DNA of 64,000 nucleotides. Origin: JBMNCQ01 sp049366715 (GTDB taxonomy: Bacteria; Bacillota; Peptococcia; Peptococcales; BICA1-8). Positions 17,062-24,624 of the stretch are shown piece after piece. The notes under the pieces are model-generated. The model was not told the DNA's origin and did not search any database. It was given only the letters and a program-made list of their open reading frames with translations. The stretch lies in NCBI GenBank assembly GCA_049366715.1, contig JBMNCQ010000009.1, positions 124,001 to 188,000 of the forward strand, read 5' to 3'. How positions within the stretch are numbered: the first letter of the stretch is position 1; every line of letters starts with the position of its first letter. The translations under genes and the position numbers were made by a program.

Positions 17062-17591
17062 AGTTCCACCTCCTGGAGTTCTTTTCTTAATAATTCACGG
17101 CCTCTCCTAACATGGGTCTTAACAGTATTTAAAGGTAACCTGAGTACATCGGCTATTTCCTGGTATTCCAGTTCTTTAATATGTCTGAGGATTAAAGCCA
17201 TGCGGTATTTTTCCGGGAGCTTTAACAGGGCCTTTTCAATTTCCCGTCCTAGATAAGAATCTAAAAGATTTTCTGCAGGATCCCCGGTACTGCTTTCTAA
17301 ATTATGGTCAAGCTCTTCCCAGGGACGGCGCTTTTTTAAAAGGTCTTTGGCTGAATTAACGGCAATTCTATAAAGCCAGGGGCGGAAGGGGTAACCTGCA
17401 TCATAAAGATGAAATTTATTGTACAGCCTGATAAAAGTATTCTGGGCTGCATCCCAGGCATCTGAAGAATTGCCGAGATACCTATAGCAAATCGTATAGA
17501 TAGGCTGTTGAAAGCGTTTGACTAACTCTTCAAAGGCTTGTTTCTCTCCGTGTTTACTTTTGACGGCCAGTTGTTCATCGGTAAAAACCAT
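17058..17591 (-). CDS. ECF-family RNA polymerase sigma factor
   Basis: A 177-residue sigma-70 of the ECF group, SigW/RpoE-like. Region 2 has FQQPIYTICYRYLGNSSDAWD and RPWLYRIAVN; region 4 has LPEKYRMALILRHIKELEYQEIA and NTVKTHVRRGRELL, its helix-turn-helix. It is first in a four-gene operon with its anti-sigma factor and two bactofilin-like proteins. A SigW-type promoter lies 38 bases upstream, so it most likely transcribes its own operon. RBS AAGGGG before ATG 17591. Confidence 0.95.
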   Translation of the reverse strand: MVFTDEQLAVKSKHGEKQAFEELVKRFQQPIYTICYRYLGNSSDAWDAAQNTFIRLYNKFHLYDAGYPFRPWLYRIAVNSAKDLLKKRRPWEELDHNLESSTGDPAENLLDSYLGREIEKALLKLPEKYRMALILRHIKELEYQEIADVLRLPLNTVKTHVRRGRELLRKELQEVEL

Positions 17592-17628
17592 TTATGCTTA
17601 TTCCCCTTTATCCTACCTCTAACTGTAT

Positions 17629-17655
17629 TACGACGAGCTTACCATAAAAGTTTCA
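17629..17655 (-). promoter_or_regulatory. ECF-type autoregulatory promoter
   Basis: On the - strand, TGAAAC (17655-17650), followed by TTTT, is separated by 17 bases from CGTA (17632-17629). This matches the TGAAACnTTT-N-CGTA pattern recognised by SigW-like ECF sigma factors. It is 38 bases upstream of the sigma gene start. CGTC (17635-17632) is an alternative -10 with a shorter 14-base spacer. Confidence 0.75.
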
Positions 17656-17762
17656 TTTTTTTTAAGAATTACAGTAATTTTAACTTCCATTATATTCTAA
17701 TTCATACATTCGTGCATTTAAAGAAAGAATAAGCCTGACAATAAAAATTAAGGGAGATTACG

Positions 17763-19169
17763 ATGTCTAAAAATGAGCAGGAATGGCTGGAAAAAGTAAT
17801 TTTATCTGCGGCCGTAGGCATAATGGGTGCGGCCGGAACGGCATGGTTAGGGAAGAAATTTCTAAAAAAAGCTGTTAACGGTTTCTTATATAGATTAATG
17901 GTGGACTCTTATCCGGAAAATCTGTGGGAATTCGCTTCGGCAGCAAGAAAATTCGGGCTGCAGACTATTGTGGAGACAAATCTTCGTACTCAGAAAGGAA
18001 GAATGATTAACAGACCTTTAGGAAGTCCCAGGAAATTTCCGAATCTGGATAGCTTAATGTTTAATTTTGCGCAATTGCAAACTTTACCAACGGATGAAGG
18101 CATCTTACCGCTGACTGAGGTGATCATTGGTCCGGAAGCCAAGCGGCCTTTAATACTGCAAATTCCGATTATAATTGCGCCTATGGCCTACGGTCTGTCC
18201 TTATCGGCTAAGGCCAAGACTGCACTGGCCAAAGGGAGTGCCCTGGCGGGGACGGCCACAAATACCGGTGAGGGACCTTTTTTACCTGCCGAACGACAGA
18301 CTGCTAAAAACTTAATTCTGCAATACAATCGAGGCAAGTGGAGTAAAACTGCAAAGATTTTGCGGCAGGCCGATGCGATCGAAATATATTTCGGGCAGGG
18401 AGCAACAGGGGGGGTAGGTCATTTTATCGATGATCAAGAGGTTAACTGGCTTGTCAAAAAAAGAATGGGTTTAAAATTGGGTGAAAAAGGAGTTGTCCAT
18501 GCTACTTTCCCCGGCATAGAAAATACGGATAAGATCGTACATCTGGTTGAAAAATTGCGGGATATCACCGGAGGTGTACCCATTGGCGGAAAAATAGCGG
18601 CAGGTAAATTTATCGAAAGGGATCTGGAGATTTTGGTTAAAGCGGGTGTTGATTTTATTACAGTAGCCGGGGCTGAGGAAGGAACGAAAAATTCCCCGCC
18701 CATCCTTGAGGATGACTTTGGTCTGCCGCTTTTGTGGGCTCTGTGCCGGGCAGCAAATTTCTTAGAGAAAAACAATCTGAAAGATAAAATAAGTCTTATC
18801 GCTACGGGAGGGCTGGCCACACCGGGGGCTTACCTCAAAGCTGTTGCTTTAGGGGCCGATGCTGTATATATCGGGAGTATCGCTTTATTTGCTATGACCC
18901 ATACTCAGGTGTTAAAAGCCCTTCCCTGGGAGCCGCCCCCTGAAATCGTGTTTTTTAAGGGAAAGTATCAAAATAAGTTAAATATCAGGAAAGGTGCGGA
19001 AAATTTACAGAAATACCTGAAAGCTTGTCAGGAAGAAATGCAGGAGGGAATCAGAGCTTTAGGTAAAACGAATATTAAAGAATTAAACAGGCAGGATTTG
19101 TTTGCCCTTGATCAGTTAACCGCTGAAGCTGCCGGTGTTCCTCTGGGCAACAGGGAAATCGGGGATTAA
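17763..19169 (+). CDS. FMN-binding glutamate synthase-like protein
   Basis: A 468-residue protein whose centre (about 120-390) matches the FMN-dependent synthase barrel of glutamate synthase: PIIIAPMAYGLSLSAKAK, GPFLPAERQ, IEIYFGQGATGGVG, GVPIGGKIAAG, VDFITVAGAEEGTKNSP and ATGGLATPGAYLKAVALGADAVYIGS. The 3Fe-4S cysteine cluster that normally follows the barrel is absent, and there is no amidotransferase or GXGXG domain. An N-terminal hydrophobic stretch (about 12-30) may anchor it. Stand-alone proteins of this kind are common in Clostridia with unproven activity; glutamate synthesis is only an inference. Confidence 0.82.
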   Translation: MSKNEQEWLEKVILSAAVGIMGAAGTAWLGKKFLKKAVNGFLYRLMVDSYPENLWEFASAARKFGLQTIVETNLRTQKGRMINRPLGSPRKFPNLDSLMFNFAQLQTLPTDEGILPLTEVIIGPEAKRPLILQIPIIIAPMAYGLSLSAKAKTALAKGSALAGTATNTGEGPFLPAERQTAKNLILQYNRGKWSKTAKILRQADAIEIYFGQGATGGVGHFIDDQEVNWLVKKRMGLKLGEKGVVHATFPGIENTDKIVHLVEKLRDITGGVPIGGKIAAGKFIERDLEILVKAGVDFITVAGAEEGTKNSPPILEDDFGLPLLWALCRAANFLEKNNLKDKISLIATGGLATPGAYLKAVALGADAVYIGSIALFAMTHTQVLKALPWEPPPEIVFFKGKYQNKLNIRKGAENLQKYLKACQEEMQEGIRALGKTNIKELNRQDLFALDQLTAEAAGVPLGNREIGD

Positions 19170-19281
19170 CAATCTCTTTGCCTTAATTCAAACAACAAAA
19201 ATCGACAAATATTTTAAATCGGATATTTTATAATAATGATAAAGTTGCAGACAGGCTTTTAAGAACCTGTGGAGGACAAAC

Positions 19282-19662
19282 ATGACAGAGAAAAAGTATG
19301 TTCTATACGGAATTAAAAAGTTTGAGAAGGTTATTGAAGAGATAAATGAGCGTTTTAAAGACTATCAGGATCTATCCAGCATTGTATTAATTTTATCCGA
19401 AGCCGTATCAAATGCCTTTAAACATGGAAATAAATGCGACTGTGCCAAGCCTATTTATATTCAGTTAAAGCTGAAAGGCAATTTATTAAGTATGGAGGTT
19501 GAAGACAGCGGACCGGGCTTGAAAAATGTTATAATCCCGGAAAATATAGCCGAAGAGGATATTCTAAATGAGCATGGCAGGGGGTTATTTCTGATCCGTT
19601 GTTTCGCCGATAAAATTGAAATCAATAAGAATAGAATTATCATTAAAAAGTTTATACACTGA
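19282..19662 (+). CDS. RsbW/SpoIIAB-like ATP-binding regulatory kinase
   Basis: A 126-residue GHKL ATPase of the anti-sigma/serine kinase type. N box SEAVSNAFKHGN (about 39-50), G1 box EDSGPG (about 76-81) and G2 box HGRGLFLIR (about 98-106) are clear. Such proteins bind ATP and either hold a sigma factor or phosphorylate an STAS-domain antagonist. No STAS antagonist, PP2C phosphatase or sigma partner is encoded next to it, so it is an orphan here. RBS GTGGAGG, 7 bases before ATG. Confidence 0.85.
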   Translation: MTEKKYVLYGIKKFEKVIEEINERFKDYQDLSSIVLILSEAVSNAFKHGNKCDCAKPIYIQLKLKGNLLSMEVEDSGPGLKNVIIPENIAEEDILNEHGRGLFLIRCFADKIEINKNRIIIKKFIH

Positions 19663-19755
19663 ATAAATAAGAGCTTTCCGGGAGAGGTTTTGCTTTTATG
19701 ATGACCGGTGATATAGTATAATTAATTAAGAAACAATTCACAAAGGAGCAGAACC

Positions 19756-20148
19756 ATGAAGAGACTGGCTTATACGGGCGTATGGTTTATCATAATCAGC
19801 ATAATCGTTTCTTGGTTATTTAGAGGCCAGTCACTGGGTTATTTTTGGGTAGTCGTTGGATGTCTAAGCGTGTTTTTTGGCTATCATAGTGAGAAAAAAC
19901 TTGAGATTCCGGAAAATGCCAGCAGGCAGTTGGAAGTATGGATAAAAAAATATCAAAACTTGTCTTACTATCAAAGACATTTTTTTTTAAATGATTTAGT
20001 AAAAAGGGCAGCTTTGACAAATCAATGCAAAGAGGTAGAAGAATTCTTAAAATATCTTGTTAATGCAGACCCCGATAATGAAATGGCAAAGGGAATGCTC
20101 TTTTCAATCTGGGGCTCAACTTTAGCTCAGGAGGAACGCCGAATTTGA
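19756..20148 (+). CDS. Hypothetical two-helix membrane protein
   Basis: A 130-residue protein with two N-terminal membrane segments (about 8-23 and 29-43) and a soluble C-terminal domain rich in helix (ENASRQLEVWIKKYQ, FLNDLVKRAALTNQ, VEEFLKYLVNADPDNEMAK). The end resembles a single TPR-like helical pair. I do not recognise the family. RBS AAAGGAG, 8 bases before ATG; it is followed by a strong terminator and so is probably monocistronic or co-transcribed with the RsbW-like gene. Confidence 0.7.
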   Translation: MKRLAYTGVWFIIISIIVSWLFRGQSLGYFWVVVGCLSVFFGYHSEKKLEIPENASRQLEVWIKKYQNLSYYQRHFFLNDLVKRAALTNQCKEVEEFLKYLVNADPDNEMAKGMLFSIWGSTLAQEERRI

Positions 20149-20162
20149 TTATCTGCAATAAT

Positions 20163-20197
20163 AAAAAGACCTGCAATTTAATGCAGGTCTTTTTATT
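20163..20197 (+). terminator. Rho-independent terminator
   Basis: AAAAAGACCTGCA pairs with TGCAGGTCTTTTT (about 20163-20175 and 20182-20194) around ATTTAA. Confidence 0.88.
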
Positions 20198-20227
20198 ATT
20201 GCAGGAAGGAGCTTTGCTTTCAGAACT

Positions 20228-20266
20228 TATAACCTGTTGGTTATAGATCTTATTACATACATGTAT
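20228..20266 (+). promoter_or_regulatory. Operator candidates before the YeiH-like gene
   Basis: A perfect inverted repeat, TATAACC-TGTT-GGTTATA (20228-20245), and a 10-bp palindrome, ATACATGTAT (20257-20266), lie 66-104 bases before the YeiH-like start. The 18-bp size suits a dimeric repressor; the regulator is not identified. Confidence 0.4.
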
Positions 20267-20331
20267 TTAACTTTTGGAATAATACTCTGTAGAATGTATT
20301 TAAAGATTTATAAAAGTTTGGAGGCAGAATA

Positions 20332-21363
20332 ATGAATATTAAAAATACGATTATTCCCGGTCTAATTCTTACAGCTTTAATCGGATATCTTTCCGAAACC
20401 CTGCATGAAATTATTATTATCGGCGGGCAAAAGCCTATCAGCGGTGTGATTATTGCTATTATTGCAGGTATTCTAATTAAAAATACCATTGGTGTCGGTG
20501 AAACATTTCAAAAAGGAATTGATTTCGCTCTTAAAAAAGTACTGAAAGGTGCAATTATTATTCTTGGTCTTAGCTTAAGCTTTATCACTGTAGTAACAAT
20601 CGGACTCAAAGCGTTAACGATAATTTTAATATGTGTGACATTTGCAATTACCATTACTTATTACATCGGAAAAAAATTAGGCTTACCGGATAAATTAGCT
20701 ACTTTAATAGGGATCGGTACTGCCATTTGTGGTTCTACGGCTATCGTTGCTGCTTCCCCGGCCATTGATGCCAAAGATGAGGAAGTTACTTTTTCTGTTG
20801 CGACCATCACAATTTTCGGGGTATTGGCAATTTTTCTTTATCCCATATTAGGCAAGTTATTAGCCTTAACCGATATGCAGTTTGGTGCTTGGGCCGGAGT
20901 AGCGGTTCATGAAACGGCTCAGGTAGTAGCGGCAGGGTTTGCCTTTAGTGATGCTGCCGGGAAAGTTGCTACTGTGGTTAAATTAACCCGTACGGTATTA
21001 TTAGCACCCATCGTTTTAATATTAGGTGTCGTCTATTCCAGGAAGCAAAGTGAACATTCGGCAGGACAAAAAGTTAATTATTTTAAAATTTTCCCCTGGT
21101 TTGTAGTTGGTTTTATTGCAATGGCCGGCTTCCGGACTTACGGTGATGCGATGTGGGCCAATAGTATTCAATGGGAGACATTCTTGGCCCAAGGAACGGC
21201 ACTGGCCAAATTTATGATTGTAATTGCAATGGCCGGTGTTGGTTTATTAACGAATTTTGAAGATATGAAACGGGTAGGAATTAAGCCTTTTATTGTCGGC
21301 TTAGTGGCCTCTCTGATCATGGCAGTTTTTAGTATTGTTTTAATCCTGACCTTAGGAATTTAA
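20332..21363 (+). CDS. YeiH-family putative sulfate/sulfonate exporter
   Basis: A 343-residue integral membrane protein with about 10 segments and the family hallmarks GVIIAIIAGILIKN, GIGTAICGSTAIVAASPAI and AGVAVHETAQVVAAG. This family (UPF0324) is annotated as putative sulfate exporter, and some members are linked to sulfite or organosulfonate metabolism; direct proof is thin. RBS TTGGAGG, 7 bases before ATG. A possible repressor site lies upstream. Its location next to glutamine synthetase is probably not functional, because that gene has its own promoter. Confidence 0.85.
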   Translation: MNIKNTIIPGLILTALIGYLSETLHEIIIIGGQKPISGVIIAIIAGILIKNTIGVGETFQKGIDFALKKVLKGAIIILGLSLSFITVVTIGLKALTIILICVTFAITITYYIGKKLGLPDKLATLIGIGTAICGSTAIVAASPAIDAKDEEVTFSVATITIFGVLAIFLYPILGKLLALTDMQFGAWAGVAVHETAQVVAAGFAFSDAAGKVATVVKLTRTVLLAPIVLILGVVYSRKQSEHSAGQKVNYFKIFPWFVVGFIAMAGFRTYGDAMWANSIQWETFLAQGTALAKFMIVIAMAGVGLLTNFEDMKRVGIKPFIVGLVASLIMAVFSIVLILTLGI

Positions 21364-21392
21364 AAAATATTTTGTATACATTGAAAAAAGTG

Positions 21393-21421
21393 TTGCAAAA
21401 AATGACGATTGATAATATTAT
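21393..21421 (+). promoter_or_regulatory. Sigma-A-type promoter of the glutamine synthetase leader
   Basis: TTGCAA (21393-21398), a 17-base spacer and TATTAT (21416-21421). Transcription would start near 21428, about 20 bases before the first leader hairpin. Confidence 0.6.
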
Positions 21422-21446
21422 ATTCTATATAAATTAGTTAAATACT

Positions 21447-21513
21447 TGTGGAACAAAGGCGTTTCATGTGCGTGTAAAGAACAAAGGTGTTCTGATTCAT
21501 TCAGGACGCCTTT
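21447..21513 (+). promoter_or_regulatory. ANTAR-type dual-hairpin antitermination element
   Basis: Two short hairpins with six-base loops stand in tandem. P1: GTGGAAC (21448-21454), loop AAAGGC, GTTTCAT (21461-21467; two G-U pairs). P2: AGAAC (21478-21482), loop AAAGGT, GTTCT (21489-21493). Both loops have A at position 1 and G at position 4, the signature bound by ANTAR-domain regulators. P2 shares its loop and 3' arm with the left arm of the following terminator (21483-21495), so P2 and terminator exclude each other. That is the known antitermination design in nitrogen genes of Firmicutes. No ANTAR protein is encoded in this window. Confidence 0.8.
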
Positions 21514-21520
21514 TTTATAT
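21483..21520 (+). terminator. Regulated leader terminator upstream of glnN
   Basis: A 13-bp stem, AAAGGTGTTCTGA (21483-21495) with TCAGGACGCCTTT (21501-21513, two G-U pairs), then a T-run. It lies 30 bases before the glutamine synthetase start, so it would stop transcription unless antiterminated. Confidence 0.85.
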
Positions 21521-21550
21521 TTTATTTTAATTAATAAGGAGGATGAAAAG

Positions 21551-23647
21551 ATGACAACTAAATCTATTTCGGAAATTTTTGGTGATGATGTTTTTAATTT
21601 GTGTAACATGAAAGCCAGATTACCCAAGAATGTGTATAAAACTTTAAAGAAGACTATCGATGAAGGGGTAGAACTTGATCCCGGCATTGCTGACGTTGTT
21701 GCAAACGCGATGAAGGACTGGGCTTTAGAAAAAGGTGCAACTCATTATACCCATTGGTTCCAGCCGATGACAGGTTCTACGGCAGAAAAACATGATGCTT
21801 TTATTTCACCGACTGCCGATGGCAAAACAATCCTGGAATTTTCCGGCAAGGAATTAATTAAAGGTGAGCCGGATGCTTCTTCTTTCCCCAGTGGTGGTAT
21901 CAGGGCTACTTTTGAAGCCAGAGGATATACTGCCTGGGATTGTACATCACCGGCCTTCGTCAGAGACCATGTGCTGTGTATTCCTACTGCATTTGTTTCT
22001 TATACAGGTGAAGCTTTAGATAAGAAAACTCCTCTGTTAAGATCCATGGATGCTTTAAGTAAGCAGGCTTTAAGAGTGCTGAAATTGTTTGGTAACACAA
22101 CTGCTAAGAGAATTATAACTACTGTAGGGCCTGAACAAGAGTACTTCTTAATTGATAAAAAATATTATGATCAACGCAAAGACTTAGTTTATACCGGAAG
22201 GACTTTATTTGGGGCGATGCCTCCTAAAGGTCAGGAATTAGAGGATCATTATTTCGGCAGCATTAAAGAACGGATCGCTGCTTTTATGAAAGATATTGAT
22301 ACTGAATTATGGAAGCTCGGGGTCAGTGCCAAGACGGAGCATAATGAGGTGGCCCCGGCCCAATTTGAGATTGCCCCGATATTTAATACGACCAATGTTG
22401 CCACAGACCATAATCAATTAGTTATGGATACCATGAAAAAGGTTGCGAACAGGCATGGATTAGTTTGTCTGCTTCATGAAAAACCTTTTGCCGGCATAAA
22501 TGGTTCCGGTAAGCATAATAACTGGTCAATGAGTACGGATGACGGACAAAATTTACTAGAACCCAGTTCCAATCCTCATGAAAATATGCAATTTTTAACG
22601 TTCTTATGTGCAGTAATCAAGGCCGTAGATACTTATCCCGAATTATTAAGATTTGCGGCTTCCAATCCCGGAAATGATCATAGATTAGGTGCCAATGAAG
22701 CACCTCCGGCAATTATTTCTATTTTCTTGGGAGATCAGTTGTCAGATATTATCGATCAGATTGAGAAAGGTCCGGCTACAAGTTCTAAGCAGGGCGGAGA
22801 GCTGATAACAGGTGCATCGACTTTACCGACCTTACCGAAGGATAATACGGACCGCAACAGAACATCACCCTTTGCTTTTACCGGCAATAAATTTGAATTT
22901 AGAATGGTTGCTTCCTCTTTATCCATTGCAGGTCCCAATACGGTATTGAATACGATCGTGGCCCAATCCTTAAAAGAAATTGCTGATCGTTTAGAGAAAG
23001 CTGCTGATTTTACCGGTGAAGTTCAAGGGATTTTGCAAGAAATTGTGAAAGAAAACAAGAGAGTTATTTTTAACGGAAATAACTACTCCGACGAATGGGT
23101 TGTTGAAGCAGAAAAGAGAGGATTGCCCAATATCAGATCTTTTGTTGAAGCAGTACCTTATCTAATTGATGAAAAGGCGGTAGCTCTTTTTGAAGGTCAT
23201 GGAGTGTTAAACAATACGGAGCTTCATTCCCGCTATGAAATTTTCTTAGAACAGTATGTAAAAACCATCAATATTGAAGCCTTGACTATGATTGATATGG
23301 CTAAGAGACAAATACTGCCTGCTGCCGTTAAATATTCGACTGTTTTAGCTCAATCCATAAACGAGATTAAAGCAACCGGTCTGGCTGCGGAAACTACTGT
23401 TCAGGCTGATCTGCTGCAAGAATTGTCCGCGGCATTAGTGACTTTTAAAACCGATACAAGTAAGCTGGAAAAAGTGCTGGCAGATGCCGGCTCTCAAGAA
23501 GAAATATATGAGCAGGCTTTAGCATTCCGTAAAGAAGTATTTGAAGTAATGAATGATTTAAGGAAAACAGGTGATCTGATAGAGACCTTAGTTGATGGTG
23601 CTTTATGGCCGTTCCCGACTTATGGCGACATGCTGTTTGATCTTTAA
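21551..23647 (+). CDS. glnN: Glutamine synthetase type III
   Basis: A 698-residue GSIII, the expected length. Clear family segments: THWFQPMTGSTAEKHDAF, SSFPSGGIRATFEARGYTAWD, GPEQEYFLID, EHNEVAPAQFEIAP and NGSGKHNNWSMST. The enzyme joins ammonia to glutamate with ATP in the cytoplasm. An upstream extension could be read from the leader, but it would cross the terminator; AAGGAGG lies 8-9 bases before ATG 21551. Expression is likely set by antitermination in response to nitrogen. It is monocistronic, with a terminator right after it. Confidence 0.96.
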   Translation: MTTKSISEIFGDDVFNLCNMKARLPKNVYKTLKKTIDEGVELDPGIADVVANAMKDWALEKGATHYTHWFQPMTGSTAEKHDAFISPTADGKTILEFSGKELIKGEPDASSFPSGGIRATFEARGYTAWDCTSPAFVRDHVLCIPTAFVSYTGEALDKKTPLLRSMDALSKQALRVLKLFGNTTAKRIITTVGPEQEYFLIDKKYYDQRKDLVYTGRTLFGAMPPKGQELEDHYFGSIKERIAAFMKDIDTELWKLGVSAKTEHNEVAPAQFEIAPIFNTTNVATDHNQLVMDTMKKVANRHGLVCLLHEKPFAGINGSGKHNNWSMSTDDGQNLLEPSSNPHENMQFLTFLCAVIKAVDTYPELLRFAASNPGNDHRLGANEAPPAIISIFLGDQLSDIIDQIEKGPATSSKQGGELITGASTLPTLPKDNTDRNRTSPFAFTGNKFEFRMVASSLSIAGPNTVLNTIVAQSLKEIADRLEKAADFTGEVQGILQEIVKENKRVIFNGNNYSDEWVVEAEKRGLPNIRSFVEAVPYLIDEKAVALFEGHGVLNNTELHSRYEIFLEQYVKTINIEALTMIDMAKRQILPAAVKYSTVLAQSINEIKATGLAAETTVQADLLQELSAALVTFKTDTSKLEKVLADAGSQEEIYEQALAFRKEVFEVMNDLRKTGDLIETLVDGALWPFPTYGDMLFDL

Positions 23648-23661
23648 AAACAAAGCAAATT

Positions 23662-23690
23662 AAAAAGGAGCTCCCCGCTCCTTTTTTTTT
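23662..23690 (+). terminator. Terminator of glnN
   Basis: AAAAAGGAGC (23662-23671) pairs with GCTCCTTTTT (23677-23686) around TCCCC, followed by T-run. Confidence 0.88.
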
Positions 23691-23705
23691 TGCTTAAGAA
23701 AAATG

Positions 23706-24212
23706 TTACTCTAACTTTAACACCGTACTAAGGGGTTTGAGGGTAAACCGGACGGCAAAACCAATTAAAAGACCGGTTATGATACCTGAAATGAGTAAAA
23801 AAGGTAAATAATAAAAAAGATCGGCATTCTTTATTATTAGGCTGGCAACTGCTATTTGGCCGGTATTATGGGTAACCGCACCGGCCACACTTATGGTCGG
23901 CAGGCTAAAAAAACGGTTAAAACGTTTATATAAGACGGTCATTACAATGGTACTGGCTAAACCGCCTGCAATACTAAAAAGAAAGGCAGAGGGACCCCCG
24001 CCGAAAAGTGAGCCTAAGAATGTCCTGCCTATTACAACGATTAAAGCTTCTTTAAAGCCGAAAATAATCAAAGTAAAAAGAGTTATGATGTTGGCTAATC
24101 CCAATTTTCCTCCGGGTACGGGGACGGGGACCGGAATAAATCTTTCTAAGACGTGTAAAGCAAGAGCCTGTGCGATTAAGAGACTAAGAATAATTAATTT
24201 TCTGGTCGGCAT
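23706..24212 (-). CDS. Gx-transporter family membrane protein
   Basis: A 168-residue membrane protein with about five segments and the family start IVPVPVPGGKLGLANI-like (here FIPVPVPVPGGKLGLANIIT) plus GRTFLGSLFGGGPSAFLFSIAGG. It belongs to the group once named heptaprenyl diphosphate synthase component I, now Gx transporter, which resembles ECF-type S components. It is third in an operon with apbE and a NusG-II protein, an arrangement often seen near flavin-dependent respiratory complexes, so it may handle a quinone or flavin-related precursor. Start: ATG behind GGAAGTGATCAGG. Confidence 0.82.
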   Translation of the reverse strand: MPTRKLIILSLLIAQALALHVLERFIPVPVPVPGGKLGLANIITLFTLIIFGFKEALIVVIGRTFLGSLFGGGPSAFLFSIAGGLASTIVMTVLYKRFNRFFSLPTISVAGAVTHNTGQIAVASLIIKNADLFYYLPFLLISGIITGLLIGFAVRFTLKPLSTVLKLE

Positions 24213-24226
24213 TACCTGATCACTTC

Positions 24227-24610
24227 CTAAAATGATAAATCATCAATGTCCTTGGCCTGACTTTTTCCTTCAATATAAATTACCACTCTGTTCGGCAGAC
24301 AGACGATATTTTGTCCGATTTTAGATATCTGACCGGTTTTTACGCAAACTTTATCCGGGCAGGAAGCAGCGGCAACATAAATAAGCTCTCCATCCTGAAT
24401 GATCTGGACATATTCGTTATTAGGCAGATTAACCTGTATTTCTTGTTTGCTGCCGCTGCTTAAGGATATCTTCTGATAAATGCTGCCGTTTACTTCAATA
24501 ACAGCAGTTTTCTCCCGGGTATCAGGCCATATTAGGTCCCGGGCCAGCCAACCGATCATAGCAATGAGCAGGATGATGACAATTAAGATATCGCCTTTTT
24601 TCAGCTTCAT
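24227..24610 (-). CDS. NusG domain II-containing protein
   Basis: A 127-residue protein with an N-terminal membrane anchor (about 9-24) and an extracytoplasmic NusG-II-like beta domain containing the conserved CPDKVCVKTGQISKIGQNIVCLPN segment (about 84-107, three Cys). These proteins usually sit between apbE and a Gx-transporter gene, as here, with 14-base spacings on both sides. Function is unproven; a helper role in covalent flavinylation or electron transport at the membrane is inferred from this context. Confidence 0.85.
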   Translation of the reverse strand: MKLKKGDILIVIILLIAMIGWLARDLIWPDTREKTAVIEVNGSIYQKISLSSGSKQEIQVNLPNNEYVQIIQDGELIYVAAASCPDKVCVKTGQISKIGQNIVCLPNRVVIYIEGKSQAKDIDDLSF

Positions 24611-24624
24611 TTGTATACACCACT

